Assembly: GCA_947652115.1 (NCBI GenBank)
Contig: OX393569.1
Coordinates: forward strand, 15,335,270-15,399,269
From: Blastomussa wellsi
Taxonomy: Eukaryota > Cnidaria > Anthozoa > Scleractinia > Plerogyridae
DNA length: 64,000 nt
Direction: 5' to 3'
The notes under the pieces are model-generated. The model saw only the letters and a list, made by a program, of their open reading frames with translations. It ran no database searches and was not told where the DNA came from. The translations under genes and the position numbers were made by a program. Shown piece by piece: positions 11,730 to 23,400 of this stretch; position 1 is the stretch's first letter; each line of letters opens with the position of its first letter.

Positions 11730-12059
11730 CTTACTGTCGAGGGCACGGCCGAACAGAAGCTCTGTTTTGTTTTCCGACAAACGGCAAAACTCCACTCAGA
11801 GAGATTTATCTGGAAGAATCTGCTGTCAAGCAGTTGTTTGTGAGGCACTGACACAAAAAACCCGTCTGAAGCTTCAGTGAGAATGCAGTCTTGCCCGCGA
11901 GAGAAACTGTTGGTTACATTTCCTGCCACTATTTTTAGAACGAGCCCCGTTGATTGGCTCCCTGCTCGAAATTCACTTCCGGTTTTTCCTCCTCTGCCGA
12001 GTGACCACGCCAGCCCGGAGAAGGTTGGTACTTCGATCGCGAGCGATACAAGATTCAAG
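11730..12059. promoter_or_regulatory. Divergent promoter region between SUDS3 and VPS29
   Basis: Only about 330 bp separate the first SUDS3 coding exon (minus) from the VPS29 ATG (plus). The interval is more GC-rich than its surroundings and contains an ETS-like site, cacttccgg, near 11973 and a CCAAT-box sequence (tgattggctc) near 11951. These are common in TATA-less housekeeping promoters. Bidirectional activity is inferred from the head-to-head arrangement. Confidence 0.6.
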
Positions 12060-15000
12060 ATGGTGAGTTGATTTAGTGCGTAAATTTCGGGACGTAATAT
12101 CATATATCTGGTTACTTCGTTTTGTCAAAGAGGGTAGTCATTTTCCAGCTTTATAGCACGGTTGTGTAGCGTGTTTGGTTGGTTCTTTTTGAAGCATATT
12201 TTCAGGCGCAAAATCGATGTAGAGCTTAAACTTACACAGTACTTTTAGTATAGCATGATGCATGTAGACACTTCCAGTTTTATTTGTTTCATATTTCTTG
12301 GAAAGAGAAGTAATATTAATGTGCGGGGGTGTGGGGAAGATGTTGAAAATGACATTGAGGAAGGGAAATCTCGATTTGACGAATTGCCAAGGGACCTGGG
12401 GAAAGTGGTTCATTCTATCAAGGGTTTGTTATACTTAAAACCTCGATTCAACGAATTTTCAGGAAAAAACAACCAAAATGTTCATTTCAAGGTTTGCAAA
12501 ATAACTGAGATACTACTTGCACTCTCATTGGTCGATAGTTGTGTTTAGATGAAAGCATGTAAACACGGTTGTGGTGTTTTAGATTCGCACATATTTTGGC
12601 AAATATTTTATAAAAGCAGTAGAGAACGTTTTCCGTGTTTACATAACCTCATCTAAACACTTGGGGGGTCCTGTTGTTTGAGAGAATTATTGAAAGTTAT
12701 GCCAAACCTAGACTGCGTCTCGGGTTTGCATAACTCTCCCAGCCCCACTCGTGTTTATATGAGACTTTGTAAACACTATTCCTTAAATAGTTAATAGTTG
12801 ATTTTATTGGGATGGTGTTACATTGCGCTATCCAGTATAATTTGTATCTGAACAACTAGCCTAAATGACATTTGAGATGAATCTGCAGTACACTTTGAGA
12901 CTAAACTGGTCAACAAAATTTTTAAACAATTCCAACAGACTTGACAAATGTGACGTTGGGGTTTATTATCCAACTGTGCTTCATAGAGTACAAATAATGG
13001 CCAAAACAAGTAGAAATATCACACAGTGTTTGTACTCCAGAAAACTGGTTAGAAATTTGCCTGCACGGACATAACAACTTGGCGTGTTGGATAATAAATA
13101 CGACACAACTCGTAAAAATACTCAGTGATACTTCACAACAAAACTTCTATATATATTTTACATTTGGGCTTCTGGTTTGTATTCATTGTAAAGGGTTTTC
13201 ATTATATCGAGGTTCTGTTCCATACATTTTACTGTAACTTTGGCCGGGCTGAAGAATATAGTTTGTTATACCAAGGACGTCTTTATGTTGGGGTTCATTA
13301 AATTGAGGTTCCACTGTACTCATTGGTATCTCAAAAATGTCACGAAAATGTAAAGTTGTGTCTTGACAGTTTTGTCCAGAATTGTAGCTTCAGTGTTTGA
13401 AACAAACTGACTGATAGTTCTCTTTTTCTGAGCAACAAATGCCCAGGTGCAAATATTAAATATATTTTCTTGGCAAAAATAAATAGTCCTTATTTCTTTA
13501 CAGCTTGTTCTTGTGCTTGGAGACCTTCATATTCCGCATCGGCAACATAGTTTGCCTGCGAAGTTTAAGAAGTTGTTGGTAAGTTAGTCATGCAAAAGTA
13601 CAGTCTGTTGTCAAGTTGTACTTTTTACTGCTTTTAAAACTACACAGGGATTCTTGTTTTGCAGTGAGTGGAGTCCTTGAAAAATGGAAAATGTCCTTTA
13701 AAAGTCCTTGAATTTTTAGTCCAAGAATGGGTACGAACCCTCATTTGAATACTCTAGGATGGATGGAGGCACTTTGAGATTGTAGCGGCTTGCCCAGAAA
13801 CATAATACAATGACTTGACTAGGCCTTGAACCCGACTGCACAATCTGGGTTACAACACAGTACCCACTGCATTATGCAAATGTTTGCAGCTAGCATTGCA
13901 TTGATCATACAAGGGTAAAGTCTGTCTTAAGATTGTCTGATGTTGTTTAACAGCTGGATGCTTTATAAACAGGCCATTTAAAAGTGGTATTTGCACCCCT
14001 TAAGTCCCAAGAGTGATCAAAATTAACTTTCTCCTTGAAATGTCAATACATACTCTATCACACAGGTCACGAGAATGTACTAATGATCGCCACTGGGAAA
14101 TTGTCTCAATTGATTTAAAGCAATATCCTCCTAACGAGTACTGTGATCAAATGTTTAGTTTATTTTTACTCTAACTTATTCCTCAGGTACCTGGAAAAAT
14201 ACAACACATTCTTTGCACTGGAAATCTTTGTACAAAGGATTCATATGATTACCTTAAGACGTTGGCCAGTGATGTTCATGTCGTCAGAGGAGACTTTGAT
14301 GAAGTACTTATTCACATGTTTTCTGTCATTTGGGAAATGTTGCCAACAGGGCATAAAATGTTATGTTTCAATTACCTTATTATCACTTATTTTCGCGAGA
14401 CTTGATTTTGTGATTAAAAAAATTTCGCGAAATTGAAGTCCTGTGAAAAAAGGTGCCACGAAAATTAAAGACGCGACATTTAGTGACCTTTTTAAAAACC
14501 TTAAAGGAGCAGTGTCACTGCATTTGAAGTCATTTTCCCATTTACTTTCAAACTGAAGGAAATCTAAAAGTTGCCGAAAAAAACAAAAACAGGATTATAA
14601 AATGCCGAAATTATACAAGGATTGTTTCGAATGACAACGAATTAGACGGATTACAAACGACAAACTTGAAAAAAGTTGCCAGTTTTTTCAAGATGAGTTT
14701 CCATGACGTAGCTCCTTTAAAATGAATGTGTGAAATATGTTTCAACACAAGAAGAGAAATCCTGTATCTCCAAGCAGCCATGTAATATTCTATTTATTAT
14801 ATATTTTCTGCGAAAGGTGTGATTTATAACATAAGCAACGGTGATAACTTCACATGTGAAGATAACATGTTATCTTCATTTGTGAAGATATCATGTTTTC
14901 ATGCGAAAGCTCACTTGGTATTTCACTGCTGTTTATATAATAAATGACATATTTTGAGTTTTATGCACTACAAGAATTTTGGGTAAGAACAATACAACAT

Positions 15001-16583
15001 CCACAGGAAGATATTTACACAATAATCTTTGTATGTTCCTCAAAAACAGACGTCTCTCATTTTGAGCTACTATTTTTTGAACCTTGTTTATTTTGATTGT
15101 AAGACCAATTTGTAGATTATGACATCAACCTGAAATAGAATAGTTTGGTCCCTTTAAAACGTTGAACATGTAGTTGTGGTATTTGTTTGCAGAATTTAGC
15201 ATATCCTGAACAGAAGGTCGTAAATGTTGGCCAGTTTAGGATAGGTGTCTGTCACGGTCATCAGGTTGTTCCGTGGGGAGATCCTGAGGCACTCGCTATG
15301 GTAAGTGAGTGACATTAAGTGAAATCTCACAACTGATGGATTCTATTAGATTTGATCTAATTTGGGGTGGGGTGTAGACAAATTGTCAACTCAAGTGCAT
15401 AATTTTGATGTAGATTTTTAATAGTCAAATAAACTAGAAACTACAGCTCATGTCTTAGGAATTGGAAATCTGACTTGTGAATACCGGTAACTACAAGGCT
15501 GTTCTCTTAGAAAAACCACAAGACGACCAAAGGTTCCAATCCATGAGATCCAGGGTGCCCAGGACTAAAGCTTATATGAAAAATTAAACTTATTTAGTCG
15601 CCCAAAAGGCAAAAGTTAGTCGCCCGAGGCACCTGTGTGCCGAACAAGCACTGGCCTGAACTAGAAAAAGTTACAAAAGTAAATGTTGATATTATTCTAT
15701 TCAGCTTCAGCGCCAGCTAGATGTTGACATTCTAATTTACGGTCACACACACAAGTTTGCAGCATATGAACATGAGGGAAGGTTTTATATCAATCCTGGT
15801 TCAGCCACTGGAGCCTTCAATCCACTGCAAAGGTAAAATTATACAGTTTGGGTTGGAGCTTTAATAGATGTTTTCCCCTCTTCCTTCTAGTAGTTTAGCA
15901 GCTCTTAGTTTACTGGTTCACTTATGTAGCAGTTGCTATTGTTTTGGAAACTGGGAGCATTGTTGACATTGTTTAGGGCTGCAAAAAAATCATGTTGTTT
16001 TCCCATGAAAGACATGTGTCTGGTGTCTGGCTAAATCACAATTTTGATCAGGAAAAACTATGTCACATTGCAGTGCTACTCAATAATGCTTTGCCAAGAC
16101 AAAGCATTGGCATTAGTACTGGAAGGCGAAAAATGTGTGGATATTCTGTCTGATCACTTTCTCATCCCCAGAGACCACAATCGTTCTGGTCTGCACCAGG
16201 GATTGAGACCTGACTGGCCACAGTCAGGATTTGACATTGACGTTGACAATGGCCTTTGGTAAATTTTAGAAGGCCATTGTACTATGCTATTTGCAGCCCT
16301 GTTGTTTGCTCTATTTTTCTTTCAAAAAATAGCAAGTCACTCATGTGAGACATTGCGAAAGCTGCTACTCTACTCCTTCCTTCCTTCCTGCTCCCCCCTC
16401 CCCATCTTTTTTGCTTTATGAATAAACATGCTAACATCAAGTATTTTTTTCTCCCTCAGTGACATCATACCTTCATTTGTGTTGATGGACATTCAAGCTG
16501 GTACAATTGTCACCTATGTGTATCAGCTGATTAAAGATGATGTGAAGGTGGAGAGAATTGAGTACAAGAAGTTACCTGTATAA
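12060..16583 (+). CDS. VPS29: VPS29: retromer subunit (6 exons)
   Basis: VPS29 is the metallophosphoesterase-fold scaffold of retromer, binding VPS35 for endosome-to-Golgi and plasma-membrane recycling. Exons: 12060-12062 (the ATG alone), 13504-13578, 14187-14303, 15193-15300, 15705-15832, 16460-16583. All phases close to 184 aa (human 182). The protein begins [14 protein letters not shown], continues with [37 protein letters not shown] and [10 protein letters not shown], and ends [11 protein letters not shown]. The metal-site motifs GDLHIPH, GNL, GDFDE and GHTH are present. The ATG-only first exon matches a known VPS29 gene structure. The intron 14304-15192 carries a TTAA-flanked element at 14501-14720. 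Confidence 0.95.
13735..13880 (-). repeat. Degenerate SINE fragment
   Basis: Words such as ggaggcactttgagattgtag and cggcttgcccagaaacataa match the body of the SINE family at 26363-26626 in the same orientation. The copy is strongly diverged. It lies in a VPS29 intron. Confidence 0.45.
14501..14720. mobile_element. TTAA-flanked inverted-repeat element (220 bp)
   Basis: It starts TTAAAGGAGCAGTGTCA and ends with the inverted match ATGACGTAGCTCCTTTAA. TTAA at both borders suggests a piggyBac-type TTAA target, though the inner ends are not classical. It lies in a VPS29 intron. Compare 27193-27842 and 37152-37515. Confidence 0.6.
14846..14900. repeat. Palindromic cluster of catgtgaagataacatg
   Basis: Imperfect back-to-back palindromes are built from cacatgtgaagataacatg and its complement. 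They can form a hairpin. There is no coding content; the cluster lies in a VPS29 intron. Confidence 0.5.
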
Positions 16584-17364
16584 ATTAATATTTCATTACC
16601 GTTTGTATTCACTTTTTAGTCCTTATAATCACTATATGCTGTCATGTAGTTTTTAAAAAGAAGTTCTAGACAAAGGTGACTCGGAAAGATGTCACTCATT
16701 GTTGTGATGACTGCAAAAAATAGAGAATATGCATTGAAGAAAACTGATGTGTTAGCTAATATTGCTTACTAGTTAATAGATCGCTCCCAGGGGGGGTACT
16801 CATAATATTCATGACGGGGGGGTCCGACGTATTTTTTTGGGGTTAAAATTTACATGCTCGGTATTTTTTTGGGTCGAAAAATCTGTCACGTATTTTTTTG
16901 GGTCTTGAAAAAAATTGTGTATTTTTTGGGTTATAAATTTTGTCGCGATCAGTAGATCAGAAAAATATTCATTCGAAATATTTTGTTAATAGTATAAAGA
17001 AGACAATACAATGTAATTTGCAATCTTGTTTATTTCTCTTTTCTCTATGACTCATTTAAATGATGTCCATCAAAGTCTTTCGTGTCACTTGAGCTGCTCC
17101 CCGGGAGCTGTGCATCACCACGGTTTATCATTACTTGCACGTGTAATCCCTTTTGCTTTAGAGCGCGCTCAATTTCCTTAGCAAAATTGTGCATTAGAAG
17201 GTTCTGTTTGATTGAATAAATCCAAATTGAGGTAGTTGATTTTGCACAGCAAGTGGAGTGGCAAACTCGTTATCGTAACTTCTTGCACCACTGTTCTTTC
17301 CTTGGTTGATACAAGACAAATTATAGTTGGTCATAATACAGGGTTCGTACTCTTTTGAGCTTTT

Positions 17365-17640
17365 GAAATTCCATGACTTTCCATGACTTTTTCCATGACT
17401 TGTCAAAGTTTTCCATGACCGAAATTTGACCATTTTCTAGGAAATCATCTTTCATTTTGGGTACGTTTTTACTATTTTCTTCACGAGAAAACCGAATTGA
17501 TTTTGTACATTTTTAATAAACATAATTTTCCATGACTTTCCATGACCCATACTCAAATTCCATGACTTTCCAGGCCTGGAAAATGAAATTCTAAAATTCC
17601 ATGACTTTCCAGGTTTTCCATGACCTGTACGAACCCTGTA
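17365..17640 (-). repeat. ccatgactttccatgac repeat cluster
   Basis: The word ccatgactttccatgac recurs several times (17371-17420, 17528-17620), ending tgacctgtacgaaccctgta. A diverged relative occurs near 61130-61200 (ttccctgacttccaat ... ccaaccctgta). The cluster looks like a dispersed repeat whose open frames are incidental. Confidence 0.55.
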
Positions 17641-19451
17641 ATAAATACATGTAAATCACATTTTTCAGTGTCAGTCTACAAAATGCGGAGGAGTTGAATT
17701 GTGGATAACCCAGCACGCTATATATAACCAGTAGGCCGTGCTGCCTGTCCAAACTTCTCTTACTAGCACTGTGACTGTAAATACTAATCAAAATGTTGGT
17801 GTGGTTGTTGCCAAGTGGTGTCAATCTGACCAGAGACTTCTTGTTCTGTACAGCAATCAAATATATTAAAGTTGTGTGAGGATTTTAGGGGATCTATGCA
17901 TCCCCCTGGTCCCGAGATCCCTCTAATGACTCAGTCGTTAGGCACGTCATCATGTCCAGGTTTGGGCCAAGTCAATTCCTTCAATAGTAAATTTCTTCAT
18001 AATCATGTCCATATACATACCTCTTACTAACCGAGTTTGAGGTCCGTACAGAAAATTTACGGCCTACGATTTCCCCTTAGATTTATGACCCAAGTGCGAA
18101 GCACACAAACGATAAATGAAAGAGGAAAAACAAAGGTCCGTAATTTACAGTATGGACCGAGAAAACGAGCGTACCGGTAGTAAGATACTTATCTTGGAAT
18201 TGAGCGCGATTTTGAGTTTAGCAGGCCATGCTCAAAAATATGGCCTGCTAAATTGACCAATCAAAGTGTGTGTACTAACTGAGAGATGAAATAAATTCCC
18301 TTATCTGATCCAATCTTCCACAGTATCTAATCGAGGGTCAATCAACAGTCATTCGTGTCTGTTCCACTGCAAGAAATTTGGAGCATTTCCAGTTCCCGGA
18401 TAGAACCACGCAGAGGCACGCGGTAGCTTGATGAGGCCTTCGGCCTCATCAACTATCACCCCATAGAAATCAAGAGCTCTTTACTCAGAAGGAAGCTGTC
18501 AGACTTAAAGTAATTAAGCATGGTGTTCGAGAAAGCTTGCTAGTGTGATTGAAACCTGTTATGTTCAACAATACATTAAAAAGTTATTTGGGGGGCAGAA
18601 ACTATGCAATAAAATATAAAATGCACATTTTGGGAGATGTGTAGGCATTGTGCAAATATGTTGAGTGAACTCAAATTGATTAATGCAATTATGTACTGTA
18701 CTTAACATACTTTTATTATTTCACAACTGAATAGAATACATCTAAAAGCGATGCCAGACTATGATACATTGCCATTTTAAACTAAAAGCAAAAATATTAC
18801 CTGGTACAATACTCTACCAACCCCAACCTCCCTGTAAAAATCCACACTTTTATTAAATTAACTTTGATACTAATACATGTATGAGCAAAACTCATTTAGA
18901 ACCAGTGCATAAATTAATACGAATCTCTGTAAATAGCGAGTTGTAATTTATACAAGACAAAGCAGCGGTTGGAATTCACCAATGAAAGTAGGTGGGGTAG
19001 TAGAACAAAGTGGCTTGGTCAACGATATGAAAATTCAGACCCATTTCACAGTTCTGTGACTTTCGGAGAAGAAACTCTAAAAGATTGCAATCCAGAAGCT
19101 ACCATTTTATGCACTTTTAAGCCAAAAATAAAAAAAACATAACCTTCAAAGAGCAACATAGTGTTAGTCTATGCTAATGGTGTAAAAGTATTGTTTCTTC
19201 TAAAATAATCAACTTATGAGTTTTCCTCATTTTTTAGATGTTACTCAAACATTATCTTTTTACTGCTGTCATTAATGGACAAAAAGGCTTTATAAACATA
19301 ACACCTGATAACAATACAACTAGTCAAAAGAACATCGCATCTTTACAGGGAAAATTGTGCCTGCAGACTATCATGATAAATTAACATATTACAGTGAACA
19401 AAGCTTTGGATAAATATCCTCTAAAATAAATATTTATTTAGCACTCCCACA

Positions 19452-19628
19452 ATTGACCATTTTTGCATTGCCCATAATACACCTTGTTACCCCCCAAAAT
19501 TTTGCATAAGCATTGTCTTCGGATTCTCTAGGGACCACTGTAATACTCTTGGGAATTGGGAAACAAAGGTAATGCAACATTTTGGGGGATAAACAAGGTG
19601 TATTATGGGCAATGCGAAAATGGTCAAT
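19452..19628. mobile_element. Short inverted-repeat element with about 50-bp arms
   Basis: The left arm (attgaccatttttgcattg, continuing through cccataatacaccttgtt) is repeated inverted at the right (aacaaggtgtattatgggc through atgcgaaaatggtcaat). The arms are about 50 bp with a few mismatches around a loop of some 75 bp. It is a typical MITE or foldback structure without coding content. Confidence 0.75.
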
Positions 19629-20478
19629 AGTAGGTTCCAGCTCAACTGGAGTTATATCACATGAGCCTCCAGTTATAACAGTCAACAATTTAGATAAAGT
19701 AGAACAGTGCCTCAAAACAATAAATTATTATAACATTTTTATTAATTGCAATAATTATTATTTTAATGTGCTATTTACCTTCCTAATACCTGTTTTTGTA
19801 CATACTGAAAATCATACTATTTATTGCTATTTGGTTTAAACATTATAGCCTGCATTTCAGGTACCAACTCTGGTCTCCTGAGAGTCTTTAGAATCAAACT
19901 CTGAAGGAATAAAAACTTAATATTCAGTTTCATTGCTAACATATTATCAGACAGATATTTGTTCAGCGCATTTTCTGCAACTCTAAAGGCATGGAAATAA
20001 CATAGGCCGTGGAAAAGGACTTTTCCAAGTACCCATTTGTGGGCCACAAGGATTGTCTAATAATTTCAAAATGAAGTTTAAATTGTTACAGTGCAACTAC
20101 TAAAACCACAGGCATGCAATTAATTTCTGTGCAAATTGGAAAATGGAAATCATGGAAGTTTACATTAGATTTCTGACAAATAATCCAGCTGCCTACATCA
20201 GATGAGATACATTTATGACCATTTTTAGTGTTTTTAACACGTTCCAACTTGACCAAGACACATTGGCCAATTTGCATAACATTTGTTTGGGGGCTTTGGT
20301 TGGAGCGGTCACATTCTAAGCCTAAAAGTATTAAAAGCCTAAGAGTATTTATCTCCAGAAAACTATCATGATTGCATTAATTTCTGGGTCAAATCACAAG
20401 CAGGGGAAGAAGAATTTGTCATGTAAAGAGGACGATCTGTTAACTGGACTATAGAAAGCCACGTTATCATTTCTGTGG

Positions 20479-23400
20479 TCAGTCCTCATGCTCAGCGGCA
20501 CCCACTCTCTGTCCGTCACCCCAGTTAAATCCCCCTGGCCTGTCTTCTTCTGGTAGAGGCTGGTAGTTTGGGTCTTCGGGTGGTGCATCAAAGATGGCTT
20601 TCCTGTAATGAATCCAGAAAAAAGAGCTTTCATTGTTACATATCCATCTGAGTTACACACACTAAAAACTTCCTTTAACAATGAACATGCCAAATGCATG
20701 TCTGATGTTTATTGCTAGTGACAGATTTTATTCATTCCCAAAAATTTGAGAAGACATCCATAAATTACCAGCAGTAGATACAGATATTCACCTTTGACTG
20801 AGACTGACCGACCAACTGACTCAGCGAGACTGACTGATTGACGGATTTGTAATAGTTATTTAGAAAATTAAAATAACGAGAGAGCACATTTTATTAAGGG
20901 ATTCAACCACTGGCTTTCAATTTCTTACAAAATTCCTGGTGTCTTGAGTATCCTAAAACCACCTGGCTGTTCTGGAAACACATCCTCCAAGAAATAATAA
21001 ACATGACCAACTGCAATTCCTGCAAATCAACATTCAAAAACATGTCAATATTCAAGCAACAAGTCACCACAAAAAATACAGTGGAAGCACCACCGGGATG
21101 TGAAAAAGGTGTTGATAACTGGAGCTGGAGACAAAGCGGAAAAGCGCACCACACAAGGGCATGATGTCACAATTTCTCTAGGTGGTCATTGTCAGCATCG
21201 ACGATATAATTTTTGCCCAAACATAAAAATTTATGATGCTTATAGCAAAAACTGGAAGCAAATTTATGAAGGTGGAAATTGAGAGGTAAAAAACATTAAA
21301 CAATGTACCTTCAGTACAAATCTTAACCTTAAATATTCAGTTGTTCTTAAAAAGTTGTTCTGCGGTGTCGGGTTGGCCGCTTACAAGAATGGTTGTCATA
21401 AATGGCCATCAGAGATGTAAATATTACTTTCTCAGCTAGTTACAATTAAAATGGGGACTTGAAGTTATGCAATGCCGTGATGATGATAACTGTATCCAGC
21501 ACTGTATACTGCAGTACTAGGACTAACGGGATGTTCTTTCAGGTGTCTGCTTTTGGGAGTTTGCAAGAGAAATGTCTAAATTGTAACCCCTGAAAATGTC
21601 CATGGCCACTTGTGGGAATGTCTTTATATGGCAATTCACGAAAAAGCAGAGTTTGTATGGGAGATCAAACAGGATTTTATAAAAGTTACCATTTTTGATC
21701 AGACAATACTGCAGTGCGATTGGACTTCATTCATATTACAGTACTCCTTGAGTACAGCTTCTCAAGAAAAACATTGGCGTTTGTGTTAGAAGACAAAACA
21801 AAAATAGTCCGACCATAGCTGGAATTTCATGGGGCATTGGTAAATTTTGATCGGGCACTGTCCGTTGTCCAACTGTTGTTTGGAGCACTATGAGTGTCTG
21901 TTGTAAAAGCTTGCCCTTTAACAATTAACTTTCGTAAATAATTTACCAATGAGATCGACCATAACAGAATTTCCCAGCATGAGTGAGAAACCAAACAGCA
22001 CCCAAGGTAGGAATGGTGCTTTGAAGGTAAGAAGACCAAAGAAGTTCATCCTAACATAAGGGTTCCTTCGGCTCCAAATGTACACCAGCATAATTGTGAA
22101 AGCTTGACCTAAAAAGACTAAATTGACAAACAAGGCAATTATCTGAACACAAAAGGTCAAAGAAAATGCCTCTTGGAATAGAAAATTGTAAACAAAGTTT
22201 GTTGGTGCTAACTTGCAACCCTGAGGAGATGTGTAAGAAATTTTTATTATCAGATAAAACTGGGCCACCAAAGAGTGGCAAAACAGTTTGAGCATGTTTT
22301 TTAAGACAACTTGATGACCTCCAGAAAAGCATATTTCTTACAATAATTTTTTGAAGCTGTTCAAGAGTATCCCTTAGTAGCTGATACTCAACTCAAAAAA
22401 GGTAGCTTGCACAAGTAGAAGAAACTGGGAGATGAGAGAGGTCTCAAGTTGCTTGTGTAGATCCACATCAACCTTGTGGCTGCCAACTTTGTCACCTGTG
22501 TTACTAAATAAAATGATGACGATGACGATGATGATGATGATGATGACGACGATGATGATGATGATGATGAGGATGAGACTGTAGAGGTGCCTGCTCGTGT
22601 GAAGTTGAACTATTGTTACACTAATCCATATTGCAAAGGATACAGTCATCACGGTTCCACCAAAAATGAACATAAATACAAAATCCGCTGTTCGTCCCCG
22701 GAATGAACCTTCTTCCAGCATTCTACAATAGCGATATCTAACAAGTGTCAAGGACTTTTCTATGAATGATTAATCATTCTAATTTATATTTTTATTGTTC
22801 ACCATCGTTTACCAGGCAGCTAGACACTTAGCCCAGCTAATGGTAAAGTCAGCGTTTGAGTCTTATGGCACATCTGGACAGAGCTTATCCCAGTTTCGTT
22901 AGCGTGTGACCTGATGGGAGAGGACCAAGTGGAAGAAATTCAGTGGTATCCCAAACTGATATTTCAGCTCATACGAGCATTGCTCCACAAATGACCCATA
23001 ATAACGGACTCAAAACCTATGTGTACACTGAACTATGATATATCAACAAATTCAAAACAAAAATGCAAACAAATCCAGAGACTGCGTAGCACAGATCAAC
23101 AGTCTGTTTGGACAAAAAATATAACTTCAGCATAAACCGCCATCAACCAAAGGTTCCTATGAGCCAGCTCATGGCTGAATTGGCTTAATCCAGGTTAAAG
23201 GCATAAATTCATTGTCTAACACAATTGAGTGAGTGGGCATGTGCACATGCAGTAAGTGAGTGGGCGAGTACCTGGAGGGGGGTATTCACTTATATGGGCT
23301 GTACGGGGACCTGCCGCTGGATAGGGTAGTATGTAATTCAAGTGAGTCTGTCCTAAACAGGGTATGGATATTGAGTCATCCTTGACAGGGTATGGCTTCA

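Larger units (their letters stand above)
16600..20478. other. Gene-free interval between VPS29 and DERL2 with repeats
   Basis: No exon with credible similarity is found. Visible contents are G-rich and T-run low-complexity sequence (16790-16930), a cluster of ccatgactttccatgac direct repeats (17365-17640), a short aggccttcggcct hairpin near 18431, a repeat related to 46147-46385 near 19080-19160, and the inverted-repeat element at 19452-19628. The 3' UTRs of VPS29 and DERL2 probably extend into the edges. Confidence 0.6.

Noticed and set aside
22374..22751. A 125-codon minus-strand frame running from DERL2 exon 4 into poly-Ile/Val
   Set aside because: Only 22644-22737 is coding; the rest is intron, and the hydrophobic run comes from the GAT/GAC microsatellite.
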